Positions 1 through 7,944 of a DNA stretch of 64,000 bases are shown in pieces. This DNA comes from Nitrosomonas aestuarii (GTDB taxonomy: Bacteria; Pseudomonadota; Gammaproteobacteria; Burkholderiales; Nitrosomonadaceae). The translations under genes were made by a program, and so were the position numbers. The DNA lies in contig NZ_QAAE01000012.1 of the NCBI RefSeq assembly GCF_003046585.1, positions 39,632-103,631 of the forward strand, read 5' to 3'. How positions within the stretch are numbered: the first letter of the stretch is position 1; every line of letters starts with the position of its first letter. The notes under the pieces are model-generated. The model searched no databases. It was not told the DNA's origin and worked only from the letters and a program-made list of their open reading frames with translations.

Positions 1-327
1 GGTTCAGATAAACTTTTGGACCCCTCATCAGCTGTGATTGCCTCGTTGGCAATGATTTCACTTGCCGATCAGATACAGGAAGGTGATCAGTGGTTTATGA
101 ATGCTCATAAATTAATCACTGATGTTATTTATAGTCAATATTTTACCGGCTTTCAGGGTAATGAAGTTCAAGGAGAAAAACAGAATACGGATTCTGGAAT
201 ATTCCAGGGATGCTGTTACAGAACGAGTCCAGGTAAAGAAGAACTGGTAGAAACACCTTGGGGTAGTTTTTTTCTGATGGCTGCGCTCTGCGCACTTGCT
301 CGGATTATTAAACCGGAGGATGTTTAA
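1..327 (+). CDS. C-terminal end of a GH88-like glycoside hydrolase (partial)
   Basis: The frame is open to the first base, so this is the 3' end of a gene starting outside the window; the TTG at 16 is only an internal codon. The fragment (about 108 residues) resembles the last helices of the (alpha/alpha)6 barrel of unsaturated glucuronyl hydrolases and relatives (GH88/GH105): a D-x-S-S-A-x-x-A segment, a helical stretch, a 'TDSGIFQGCCYRTS' turn and a final 'ETPWGSFFLMAAL' helix. Such enzymes cleave unsaturated uronyl residues from oligosaccharides. The fold is inferred from a short piece, so the substrate is open. The next gene starts 106 bp downstream on the same strand. Confidence 0.45.
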   Translation, partial: GSDKLLDPSSAVIASLAMISLADQIQEGDQWFMNAHKLITDVIYSQYFTGFQGNEVQGEKQNTDSGIFQGCCYRTSPGKEELVETPWGSFFLMAALCALARIIKPEDV

Positions 328-433
328 GCATCCTGGTCTTGACAAAGTTTGATCCTGTAAGCTGGAGTATTTTCTATCTTTAAACCCGACATAAGAACTG
401 AAAATTTACATTTTTTTATCTTTTTTATAACGT

Positions 434-1756
434 ATGGAAAATCAAATGGTGAAAAATAATATGGTAGGTAATTTATTATTGTTAATCGGGCAGATTCAGC
501 TGGGCTTGGTTCTCTTGGTTTCAGGCATTGCGCCGTCTCTCGTAACTGCGGCTGATATGCATCAGAAACCTTTGTTGCTGCATGCATCACGTGTTTTTGA
601 TGGTAATCAGATCAGAACCAATCTATCTATACTTATCAAAAACGGACAAGTTTCACAAATCGAGAGACGCGAGCTGCTGTTAGTTGACGAGGACGTGAAA
701 ATTATCGAACTGGGTGACGCAACCATACTTCCTGGCTTGATTGAACTGCACGCGCATTTGGCCTATCGGAAGGTTCCGCCTGAGATTGTTCTGGAACATG
801 GAATTACAACAATACGGGATCTGGGTGGGCCCGTGCATGCACCTTATGGCGGCAATGGCAGTTTGCGCGTTTTGACATCCGGGCCTATTATTACAGCGCC
901 CGATGGTTATCCTATTTCGAATCTTGGTGCTACCAATATTGCTCGGGCTGTTTCCTCTGAAGAAGAAGCGCGGAAAACTGTCCGTGATCTTGTCAGCGCT
1001 GGTGCCGTCGTCATTAAGGTTGCACTTGAGCCTGGAGGAGAAGTGGGTGCGCCGTGGTCTGTGCATCATGGTCATGGAAAACATGCTCATGATGATGAAC
1101 AGCATGCCCATGCACCTGGCAAGCAAGTAAAACATCACCAACATTCTAGTGATATCCATCATTCTCCCAAATCAAGACAGGCATGGCCATTACTGTCGGA
1201 AAAAATTGTAACAGCGATCGTCAGTGAGGCGCACCATAATAATCGCAGGGTAAGCGCGCATATTGCGGAAGAAAAGGGGGCACGAATTGCATTAAATGCT
1301 GGCGTGGATGAATGGGCTCACATGCCTTGTGACGTAATTCCTGAAGCATTACTTAAACAGGCGGTGTCACAAAATGTGAAAATCGTGACCACAATCGATA
1401 CGTTATCCAAATGTACCGGAATTGAGCGTAATACAAGAACATGGTCAGCATTGGGCGGAGAAATATTGTACGGAGCGGAAATTGCTCATCCTGAAATTCC
1501 ATGGGGCATTAACACACAGGAGCTTATGTATATGATGCAATTCACAGGCATGCAACTTGTCGATACCTTGCGAACTGCGACATCTCTGGCTGGTGAACAT
1601 ATAGGCCTGTTCCCAAAGTTAGGTACTATTCAACTGGGTGCGCCGGCAGATATTGTTGCAGTGAAAGGCGATCTTGCGCTTGACATAAAAAAACTGGAAT
1701 ACCCTGATCTTGTCATTTCAGGTGGTCAAATTATCGTCAACAAATTTTTAAATTAA
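434..1756 (+). CDS. exported amidohydrolase-superfamily protein with histidine-rich insert
   Basis: 440 residues. A hydrophobic N-terminus (residues 12-38) ending in an Ala-rich site suggests a signal peptide and periplasmic location. The body is an amidohydrolase TIM barrel: the HxH metal motif in 'GLIELHAHLAY' (about residue 105), a Lys in 'AVVIKVAL' (about 194), His in 'VSAHIAEE' (about 275), a further His in 'EWAHMP', and the closing 'LGTIQLGAPADIV' strand. It looks closest to imidazolonepropionase/prolidase-like members. Two oddities: a His-rich insert at about 211-246, and the usual catalytic Asp segment (G-T-D) reads 'YGAEIAHPEIPWGI', Asp replaced by Glu. Hydrolysis of a cyclic amide or dipeptide is a family guess. 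No strong ribosome site marks the first ATG; ATGs at 446 and 461 are possible. Confidence 0.75.
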   Translation: MENQMVKNNMVGNLLLLIGQIQLGLVLLVSGIAPSLVTAADMHQKPLLLHASRVFDGNQIRTNLSILIKNGQVSQIERRELLLVDEDVKIIELGDATILPGLIELHAHLAYRKVPPEIVLEHGITTIRDLGGPVHAPYGGNGSLRVLTSGPIITAPDGYPISNLGATNIARAVSSEEEARKTVRDLVSAGAVVIKVALEPGGEVGAPWSVHHGHGKHAHDDEQHAHAPGKQVKHHQHSSDIHHSPKSRQAWPLLSEKIVTAIVSEAHHNNRRVSAHIAEEKGARIALNAGVDEWAHMPCDVIPEALLKQAVSQNVKIVTTIDTLSKCTGIERNTRTWSALGGEILYGAEIAHPEIPWGINTQELMYMMQFTGMQLVDTLRTATSLAGEHIGLFPKLGTIQLGAPADIVAVKGDLALDIKKLEYPDLVISGGQIIVNKFLN

Positions 1757-1839
1757 GTCAGCTGACTGTCCTTTAAATTGACAAGTAAGACTGGTTGCGC
1801 CTTAATTGCGTGTAGAGCAGAAATAATGCGCAGGCCGGT

Positions 1840-2043
1840 TCATTTTCGCATCCAGAGCCATACTATTAAAGACAACACAATTGAAATTAATATGCCTGTC
1901 GTCAATGGAAAATAAAATGTAAAATTTTCCTTTTCAATGTAGATATCACCCGGCAGACGGCCGAACGGCAGCTTGGACAGCAATGGCCATGCTATGCCCA
2001 CAATGAGTAAAATAATTCCCAGTGTAATGAACAGTCGTTGCAT
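1840..2043 (-). CDS. DUF2905 family small membrane protein
   Basis: A 67-residue protein with two predicted membrane helices separated by a short loop containing 'KLPFGRLPGDI' and 'FPLTTGI', the hallmark of the DUF2905 family. Length and motif order fit. The function of the family is not known. I chose the ATG at 2043 because the longer open frame upstream (to 2214) has no family-like sequence and overlaps the divergent protease gene. It converges on the amidohydrolase gene, 83 bp away. Confidence 0.8.
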   Translation of the reverse strand: MQRLFITLGIILLIVGIAWPLLSKLPFGRLPGDIYIEKENFTFYFPLTTGILISIVLSLIVWLWMRK

Positions 2044-2103
2044 AGTGTTGTTATGATATAAACAGATGCTCATACTATCAAACGGTTCTTGTATACTCAA
2101 CTG

Positions 2104-2571
2104 ATGGCAAAGTCGATTTCCAAACCGATAGCGAGGCTGTTGTTGTTTGGCTATGGCAACCCGGGCCGGGGCGATGACGTTTTGGGTCCGATTTTTGTGG
2201 AAAAAGTTTCTCAATTAAAGTTAACGGGCATGAGCTGTCAGCATGATATGCAATTATTGGTTGAGCATGTAACAGATCTGGATGAACATGATCAGATATT
2301 ATTTGTCGATGCGGACATGATTTGCAAAGAGCCATTTGAGTTTTCTACAATCAAAGCGCAAAAAGATGCGAGTTACACCAGCCATGCGCTGACGCCCGAG
2401 GCACTGCTATACGCTTATCAACAGGTTTATAGGCGTGGTGCACCTGAGGCTTTCCTGTTGCGAATTCGCGGTTATCGTTTTGCCTTGGGAAACAAGCTCA
2501 GTAATAAAGCAGCGGATAATTTGAACGTTGCTATTCAATTTTTTTGTCAGCGGCATATGTTACGTCCATGA
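2104..2571 (+). CDS. [NiFe]-hydrogenase maturation protease (HycI/HoxW/HyaD family)
   Basis: 155 residues. The N-terminal signature 'GYGNPGRGDDVLGP' is the family motif, whose Asp/Glu residues bind the active-site nickel; a second conserved 'FVDAD' follows at about residue 65. The enzyme clips the C-terminal tail of the hydrogenase large subunit after the NiFe(CN)2CO centre is inserted. ATG 2104 is used; the TTG at 2089 would add only five residues. It leads a run with hypA, hypB and hypF, which supports the assignment. The sequence does not tell which hydrogenase it serves, and no structural hydrogenase gene lies in the window. Confidence 0.88.
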   Translation: MAKSISKPIARLLLFGYGNPGRGDDVLGPIFVEKVSQLKLTGMSCQHDMQLLVEHVTDLDEHDQILFVDADMICKEPFEFSTIKAQKDASYTSHALTPEALLYAYQQVYRRGAPEAFLLRIRGYRFALGNKLSNKAADNLNVAIQFFCQRHMLRP

Positions 2572-2701
2572 AAAATTTATGAGACTTTGCAAGGTATTTT
2601 CTCAATATACATGTGCTGTTGTTCATTTCGACTGCGCAAATGTTTATTGGTAATGTTTTGCATAATGGTTGAGATTGCAATAGATTAACGAGCTTTGATG
2701 C

Positions 2702-3043
2702 ATGCATGAATTGTCGCTTGTGGAAAATATGCTGCAGATTATCGAGGATGCGGCTGCCGAACAGGGGTTTGCCCAGGTAAAAACGATATGGATGGAGGTT
2801 GGGCAATTGTCTTGTGTGGAGAAGAATGCACTACGTTTTTGTTTTTCCGTGGTTGTTGACGGCACAATAGTGCAACATGCAAAGCTTGAAATCATCGACG
2901 TTGCCGGAAGCGCCTGGTGCGAACATTGTCATTGTGAGGTGGCAATAAGCGCACGTTATGATACATGTCCTGAGTGCGGCGCTTATACAACTAAAGTAAT
3001 TCGCGGTGAAGAAATACGGATCAAGGAGTTGGAAGTGGAATGA
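2702..3043 (+). CDS. hypA: hydrogenase nickel-insertion protein HypA
   Basis: 113 residues, the usual HypA length. It starts with 'MHELSL', where His2 and Glu3 are the nickel-binding residues of the family, and carries two zinc-binding CxxC pairs, 'CEHC' and 'CPEC', around residues 73-94. With HypB it delivers Ni(II) to the hydrogenase large-subunit precursor in the cytoplasm. It lies 130 bp after the maturation protease and 12 bp before hypB, whose AGGAGG ribosome site overlaps the end of hypA, so the two are almost certainly co-transcribed. Confidence 0.95.
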   Translation: MHELSLVENMLQIIEDAAAEQGFAQVKTIWMEVGQLSCVEKNALRFCFSVVVDGTIVQHAKLEIIDVAGSAWCEHCHCEVAISARYDTCPECGAYTTKVIRGEEIRIKELEVE

Positions 3044-3055
3044 GGAGGACATAAG

Positions 3056-3883
3056 ATGTGCACAACGTGTGGCTGTGGTACGGATCAGGTGCAGTTGAAT
3101 GGAGAAAACCTGCATTGCCATGAACGCGATAATACCGGTGAGCATCATTATCATGCGCATGGACCCGGTGCGAGTACATCGCGTATGGTCCGAATTGAAC
3201 GCGATATTCTGTCTAAGAATAACCGGTATGCGAATGATAATCGCGAGTATTTGGCTAAGAACGCGATTTTTATGCTGAATCTGGTGTCGAGTCCGGGCTC
3301 GGGAAAAACCACATTACTGATTGAAACCATTAAGGCATTGCAACACAGCTTGTCAATCGCGGTGATTGAAGGCGACCAGCAGACGGACCAGGATGCGGCA
3401 CGCATCCGTGCTACAGGTGTGCCTGCGCTGCAGATCAATACCGGTAAGGGTTGTCACCTCGATGCACATATGGTGAGACATGCCATGCAGCAACTGAATT
3501 TACAGAACAACAGCCTGCTGTTTGTTGAAAATGTAGGCAATCTGGTTTGTCCTGCCGGTTTTGACCTCGGTGAGGCGCATAAAGTTGTTATCCTGTCAGT
3601 CACCGAAGGCGAAGATAAACCGCTCAAGTATCCTGACATATTTCATGCGGCCGATCTCATGTTGCTGAACAAATGCGATTTGCTGCCATATCTGTCATTT
3701 GACGTCGAACGGGTAATCGAATATGCACGCCGCATCAACCCAGCACTACAAATCATTCAAATATCCGCTGCCCAGGGAACCGGTATGCATGGATGGATAG
3801 AGTGGATTAAAGCCGGTCAGCTTTCCGTTAGAACCGATAAGACGGAAAGAGTGGCAGCACTGCCACTGCATTCCAGTGACTGA
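3056..3883 (+). CDS. hypB: hydrogenase nickel incorporation GTPase HypB
   Basis: 275 residues. The N-terminus has the high-affinity metal motif 'CTTCGCG' and a His-rich stretch (about 20-40) suited to nickel storage. The SIMIBI GTPase domain follows: P-loop 'SSPGSGKTT' (about residues 80-88), '[10 protein letters not shown]', the metal-site region '[11 protein letters not shown]', switch segment '[10 protein letters not shown]', and guanine-specificity motif 'NKCD'. It hydrolyses GTP to drive nickel transfer from HypA to the hydrogenase. A strong AGGAGG precedes ATG 3056. Its stop lies 8 bases inside the following hypF-like gene. Confidence 0.96.
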   Translation: MCTTCGCGTDQVQLNGENLHCHERDNTGEHHYHAHGPGASTSRMVRIERDILSKNNRYANDNREYLAKNAIFMLNLVSSPGSGKTTLLIETIKALQHSLSIAVIEGDQQTDQDAARIRATGVPALQINTGKGCHLDAHMVRHAMQQLNLQNNSLLFVENVGNLVCPAGFDLGEAHKVVILSVTEGEDKPLKYPDIFHAADLMLLNKCDLLPYLSFDVERVIEYARRINPALQIIQISAAQGTGMHGWIEWIKAGQLSVRTDKTERVAALPLHSSD

Positions 3884-5018
3884 TGTAGCGCCATTGTTCA
3901 CCACTGTTATTCAACTGCCAATAAGCGCGCCACCTGTTCTGGCTTGTGGTGCATGGTTGAAAAACCGGCTGTGTCTTACCCGCGGCAATGAGGCGTATCT
4001 TTCGCCTGTCATTGGCGATCTGAGCAGCGCGCAAGCCCGGCACAAGCTAAATGAAATTGCCGGGAAAATGTGCTGCATGCTGGGAGTCGCACCTGAAATG
4101 ACTGTGCATGATCTGCATCCTGACTTTTACAGTACCGAATTTGCTTGTACATTTGCTGAACGGTACCAGATTCCAGCGCTTGCCGTGCAACATCATCACG
4201 CGCATATCGCAGCGATCTGCGCTGAACATCAAATCACTGATCCGGTGCTGGGATTGGCGCTGGATGGTTTCGGACTTGGAACCGATCATACATCCTGGGG
4301 TGGAGAATTATTATTGGTCGACGGCGCCCATTTTTACCGCATTGGCCATCTGGCGCCAATTGCGCTGCCGGGTGGCGACCGTGCGGCGCAAGAACCCTGG
4401 CGTGTCGCAGCGGCTGTGCTAGCAAAGCTGGGCCGCGGCCATGAAATCACACAACGTTTTTCCGGACAGCCTGCAGCGGCGGCTGTTGCCACTATGCTGC
4501 AAAAGAATATGAACTGTCCGCAAACCTCCAGTATGGGGCGACTATTTGATGCGGCGGCTGGTTTGTTCGGTGTGAATCTGATTCAATCCTATGAAGCGCA
4601 GGCCGCTACTTGTCTGCAGCAATTGGCTGAGCAAAATGGCCCGGTAAAGGCGCTTGCGAATGGTTATTGGATAACCGAAGAGAATTTACTGGATTTTTCG
4701 CCATTGCTAACGGTATTGGCGGACTATGGAAATTTGGAACACGATGTGACCGGGGCTGCGGCAGTGTTTCATGCGACACTGAGCGCTGGATTGTCTGAAT
4801 GGGTGAAACTGGCCGCACGGCGAAATGATATTACCCGGCTTGCCCTGGGAGGTGGTTGCTTTCATAATACAGTTTTGTTGCAAGGGCTCATGGATAAATT
4901 CGACGGCAGCTCCGTAACGCTTTTTGCCGCGCAAAAATTGCCACCGGATGATGGTGCTATTGCCTTGGGGCAGGCGTGGGTCGCAATACAACGATTAAGG
5001 AATAATAGGAATCAATGA
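3876..5018 (+). CDS. hypF: short HypF (HypF1-type), Kae1-like carbamoyltransferase domain only
   Basis: 380 residues, about half of a classical HypF. It matches only the C-terminal Kae1-like domain: '[10 protein letters not shown]' (metal-binding His), '[11 protein letters not shown]' with 'WGGELL', '[13 protein letters not shown]', '[13 protein letters not shown]' and '[11 protein letters not shown]'. The acylphosphatase, zinc-finger and YrdC-like domains that process carbamoyl phosphate and ATP are absent. Full HypF makes the carbamoyl group that becomes cyanide on HypE; a natural short form, HypF1, is known from Ralstonia eutropha. Start is GTG 3876, overlapping hypB by 8 bases; no upstream frame carries the missing domains because hypB occupies that DNA. 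The stop overlaps hslO (ATGA). Confidence 0.88.
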   Translation: MTDVAPLFTTVIQLPISAPPVLACGAWLKNRLCLTRGNEAYLSPVIGDLSSAQARHKLNEIAGKMCCMLGVAPEMTVHDLHPDFYSTEFACTFAERYQIPALAVQHHHAHIAAICAEHQITDPVLGLALDGFGLGTDHTSWGGELLLVDGAHFYRIGHLAPIALPGGDRAAQEPWRVAAAVLAKLGRGHEITQRFSGQPAAAAVATMLQKNMNCPQTSSMGRLFDAAAGLFGVNLIQSYEAQAATCLQQLAEQNGPVKALANGYWITEENLLDFSPLLTVLADYGNLEHDVTGAAAVFHATLSAGLSEWVKLAARRNDITRLALGGGCFHNTVLLQGLMDKFDGSSVTLFAAQKLPPDDGAIALGQAWVAIQRLRNNRNQ

Positions 5019-5869
5019 ATAACTACGTACAACGCTTTTTACTTGAAAATCTGGATATCCGGGGTGCGGTGGTGCATCTGGACAGTGTTTGGCAGAAAAT
5101 GCTGAAAGACCGAAGATATCCTGATCCGGTTATGCAATTACTCGGTGAGATGAGTGCCACAACATTGCTGTTGGGCGATCAACTCAAACAAACAGGCCGA
5201 TTGACTGTGCAGTTGAAAGGTGATGGACCGATTTCCATGCTGGTTATCGATTGCGATGACAGCCTGCATTTGCGCGGTATGGCGAAATATGCAGCAGACG
5301 TGACAGCGCAACCTGTACCTGATTTATTGGGACATGGTCAGTTGGTATTGACTTTGGATATGCTGTCCATGCGCGAGGCCTATCAGAGTATTGTACCGCT
5401 CAATGGCGATACAATTGCCGAAATCTTTGAACATTACTTCAAACAATCCGAGCAGTTGCCCTCACGGCTTTTTCTGACAACTTCAGATCACGCTATTTTT
5501 GGAATCTTGTTGCAAAAGCTACCTGATGCCGACCAACTGGACCCCGATGGCTGGACGCGCGTGGAAGCGCTGACTGCAACTGCTCAGAGTCGTGCCATGT
5601 TTGAGCTGACTGCTGAAGAAATTCTCACCCGCTTGTTTGTTGAAGAAACTATTCGAATTTTTGATGCGCAGTCAGTTAGTTATGGATGTCATGAAGATCC
5701 GACGAAAATCTATGACATGTTGCAATCACTGGGTCGTGAAGAAGTCAATGCCATTTTGCGTGAATGTGGCGAAGTGGTTGTGCATGATGATATCTGTAAT
5801 CGGGAGTATCGTTTTGATGCTTTCGCTATTGATGCCATTTTTCGTGAGGCCGGACCAACGATTCATTGA
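5015..5869 (+). CDS. hslO: Hsp33-family chaperonin with a degenerate redox switch
   Basis: 284 residues with the whole Hsp33 fold: N-terminal 'RGAVVHLD', 'LLGEMSATTLLL' and 'LKGDGPIS', central 'GMAKYAAD', and the C-terminal switch domain with 'LGREEVNAILRE' and 'REYRFDA'. Hsp33 is a cytosolic holdase switched on by oxidation of four zinc-bound cysteines (CxC and CxxC). Here CxC reads C-H-E (about 225-227) and CxxC reads D-D-I-C (about 258-261), so two of four zinc ligands are gone. A normal zinc-locked switch is therefore unlikely. ATG 5015 overlaps the hypF stop by four bases, implying translational coupling to the hydrogenase genes. Family assignment is firm; the functional consequence is inference. 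Confidence 0.9.
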   Translation: MNNYVQRFLLENLDIRGAVVHLDSVWQKMLKDRRYPDPVMQLLGEMSATTLLLGDQLKQTGRLTVQLKGDGPISMLVIDCDDSLHLRGMAKYAADVTAQPVPDLLGHGQLVLTLDMLSMREAYQSIVPLNGDTIAEIFEHYFKQSEQLPSRLFLTTSDHAIFGILLQKLPDADQLDPDGWTRVEALTATAQSRAMFELTAEEILTRLFVEETIRIFDAQSVSYGCHEDPTKIYDMLQSLGREEVNAILRECGEVVVHDDICNREYRFDAFAIDAIFREAGPTIH

Positions 5870-5953
5870 CGCATTGAGAGCGATGCAGTCTGGTCTTGTA
5901 ATACCTGTCTCCCTGGACGGCGGATATCGGTCAGCTTGTGCCTGTATAATGCC

Positions 5954-6460
5954 ATGAAAAAAAATAAAATAATCGTCAATGATTTGATGCAGAAGAATTA
6001 TGTTTATTATCTGACCGAACCGATAGGGAAAAACTTTCGCGCGGAATTCCTGCCCGAGCTAACTCCCAAACAAATGCTGAAAATGGGCGTTTTCGGTGGG
6101 AAATATATGACAGACTGTAAGCGGGAGTACCCAGAGGATTGGTTTGCGGATGTCCGGCTTTGTCATCAATATCATAATCCCGAATTTAATTTTTTTGGTG
6201 TTAACGCTTCGCAATCTTTAGCAATCTGGCGGGAAAAAGGCTGGATTTTCGCGGAAGATCCAAGGGGCTGGTTTCAGTGGTATTGTAGATACTTCATGGG
6301 TAGAAGGTGTTCCGATGATATGCGTCAAATTAAGAGGTGGAAGGCGATGAAGCGGCACGCCGCTCAGATCAGGAAGCATTGCCTGAAGGGTGACCTGAAT
6401 TGTCGCTCAAGGCAAAGACAGGCTTTACTTAACTGGGCCTATGACAGCAGGAATATTTAG
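5954..6460 (+). CDS. conserved hypothetical protein
   Basis: 168 residues from ATG 5954. Not a family I can name with a function. The sequence is highly structured and soluble: a charged middle segment 'LTPKQMLKMGVFGGKYM', an aromatic-rich core 'EDPRGWFQWYCRYFMGRR' and a basic C-terminus ending 'RQRQALLNWAYDSR'. Several spaced Trp, Tyr and Cys residues and many Arg and Lys suggest a compact, possibly nucleic-acid-associated protein, but nothing catalytic is visible. The pattern looks conserved rather than random. It follows hslO by 84 bp. The interspersed repeat begins immediately after the stop codon. Confidence 0.75.
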   Translation: MKKNKIIVNDLMQKNYVYYLTEPIGKNFRAEFLPELTPKQMLKMGVFGGKYMTDCKREYPEDWFADVRLCHQYHNPEFNFFGVNASQSLAIWREKGWIFAEDPRGWFQWYCRYFMGRRCSDDMRQIKRWKAMKRHAAQIRKHCLKGDLNCRSRQRQALLNWAYDSRNI

Positions 6461-6604
6461 CAGGTTATTGAAAAACTATCTGCGTGGCCGCTCTGGCGTT
6501 AAAAACAGGCTCAAAGTGCTCATGTATTATGCATAAGCTCCACTTTCTCACTTGTTTTTGTCTCTCATCGTCTGTCTCGAAAATATTTTTCAACGTTCTG
6601 TTAG
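6461..6604. repeat. interspersed repeat, copy A
   Basis: This stretch aligns over its whole length with 40940-41084: both open CAGGTT(A/G)TTGAAAAAC, share CTCATnTATTA and a CACTTTCT/CGCTTTCT block, and end with AAAACGTTTTTAA-like sequence followed by TAG. I estimate well over half identity over about 145 bp. It starts at the base after a stop codon. A 64-codon open frame inside it (6484-6678) shows no protein-like features. It may be a non-autonomous mobile element or a 3'-end repeat of this genome. Confidence 0.65.
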
Positions 6605-6755
6605 TGATAACGTGCTTTTTTGATTTTATAATTTCCTACGTAAATGAAATTTACGGCGACCTGTATACGTTATTGTGAGCATCGGGAGTTCAACGTTTAA
6701 TAAAAAAATCAGTTAGAATACGATTTTTTATTGATTTTTTTTCGGGAGTCTCTGG

Positions 6756-7679
6756 ATGTCAATGGCTGATCGTGATGGCGTTATTTGGTATGACGGCGAA
6801 ATGGTTCCCTGGCGGGATGCCAATACGCATGTGCTGACCCATACGCTTCATTATGGAATGGGGGTATTTGAAGGGGTGCGTGCCTACGAGACTGCGCAAG
6901 GACCGGCGATCTTTCGGCTACAAGAACATACAGACCGGCTTTTCAATTCGGCGCATGTCTTTATGATGAAGATGCCGTACGACAAAGCAACTTTATTGCA
7001 GGCGCAATGTGAAGTCGTCAAGCAGAACAATCTGGCTTCCGGTTATATTCGTCCGATTGTTTTTTTTGGTTCTGAAGCCATGGGGCTTTCGGCGACGACG
7101 CTGTCTGTACATGTCGCAGTGGCTGCGTGGTCATGGGGTACTTATCTGGGCGCTGATAGTCTGGAAAACGGTATTCGTGTCAAAACATCTTCATTTACGC
7201 GACATCATGTCAACATTAATATGTGCCGTGCGAAATCGGTAGCCACCTATGCCAATTCAATACTCGCCCATCAGGAAGTGGCACAGAATGGCTATAACGA
7301 AGCACTGCTGCTGGATGTGGAGGGCTATGTCGCAGAGGGACCCGGGGAAAATATATTTATTGTTAAAAATGGAAAAATTTTTACGCCAGACCTGACCTCC
7401 TGCCTGGAAGGCATTACCCGTGCCTCGGTCATTGAACTGGCAACGGAATTAGGTATTCCTGTAATTGAAAAGCGTATTACGCGAGATGAAGTTTATTGTG
7501 CGGATGAAGCATTTTTTACCGGCACTGCAGCTGAAGTCACACCCGTTCGGGAACTTGATAACCGATTGATCGGCAGCGGTAAACGCGGGCCGATTACCAC
7601 CCAGCTGCAAATGTTGTTCTTCGATTGCGTAAAGGGCAAGAATAATAACCATAGTGATTGGCTTACTTATGTAAAATAA
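6756..7679 (+). CDS. ilvE: branched-chain-amino-acid aminotransferase
   Basis: 307 residues, the usual IlvE length, fold-type IV PLP enzyme. 'HYGMGVFEGVRAY' is the family N-terminal signature, the catalytic Lys lies in 'CRAKSVATYANS' (about residue 158), and 'EGPGENIFIVKNG' and 'GITRASVIELA' bind the cofactor. It carries out the last step of leucine, isoleucine and valine synthesis, exchanging the amino group with glutamate. A GGGAG ribosome site 8 bases before ATG 6756 fixes the start. It appears to head an operon with the zinc-finger gene 21 bp downstream. Confidence 0.95.
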   Translation: MSMADRDGVIWYDGEMVPWRDANTHVLTHTLHYGMGVFEGVRAYETAQGPAIFRLQEHTDRLFNSAHVFMMKMPYDKATLLQAQCEVVKQNNLASGYIRPIVFFGSEAMGLSATTLSVHVAVAAWSWGTYLGADSLENGIRVKTSSFTRHHVNINMCRAKSVATYANSILAHQEVAQNGYNEALLLDVEGYVAEGPGENIFIVKNGKIFTPDLTSCLEGITRASVIELATELGIPVIEKRITRDEVYCADEAFFTGTAAEVTPVRELDNRLIGSGKRGPITTQLQMLFFDCVKGKNNNHSDWLTYVK

Positions 7680-7700
7680 GCCGTATTGGAGCGTACTGTT

Positions 7701-7904
7701 ATGAATCAACAAACTGATAGTAAAGAAAGAGAAATTGAAATTACAACTGACGATTTGCCACTGCATTGTCCAACACCTGCAATGAAACTCTGGAATACGC
7801 ATCCGCGGGTTTATCTGCCAATAGAAAAAACAGGTGAGGCCTTGTGTCCTTATTGTGGCACACATTATACCCTCAAGGGCGGTGCGCTTGCCGGGCATCA
7901 CTAG
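7701..7904 (+). CDS. zinc-finger domain protein (zf-CHCC, NDUFS6-like)
   Basis: 67 residues. Conserved 'DLPLHCPTP', a spaced His in 'WNTHPRVYLP', and the pair 'CPYCGTHY' form the CHCC zinc site typical of the bacterial relatives of the mitochondrial complex I subunit NDUFS6. Its bacterial role is not established. ATG 7701 is preceded by GGAG at 9 bases; the TTG at 7686 is less likely. It sits between ilvE and the phosphomannomutase gene, as often seen in betaproteobacteria. Confidence 0.85.
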   Translation: MNQQTDSKEREIEITTDDLPLHCPTPAMKLWNTHPRVYLPIEKTGEALCPYCGTHYTLKGGALAGHH

Positions 7905-7944
7905 TTCAACATTGTTAACCCATTGATCAGTTGGACTTATTAAT

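Noticed and set aside
680..1162. 160-codon open frame on the minus strand inside the amidohydrolase gene
   Set aside because: It is opposite to a well-supported gene, with His-rich codons producing Met-rich nonsense; no similarity.
6484..6678. 64-codon frame in the repeat after the conserved hypothetical gene
   Set aside because: Falls within the interspersed repeat, composition not protein-like, and no ribosome site.
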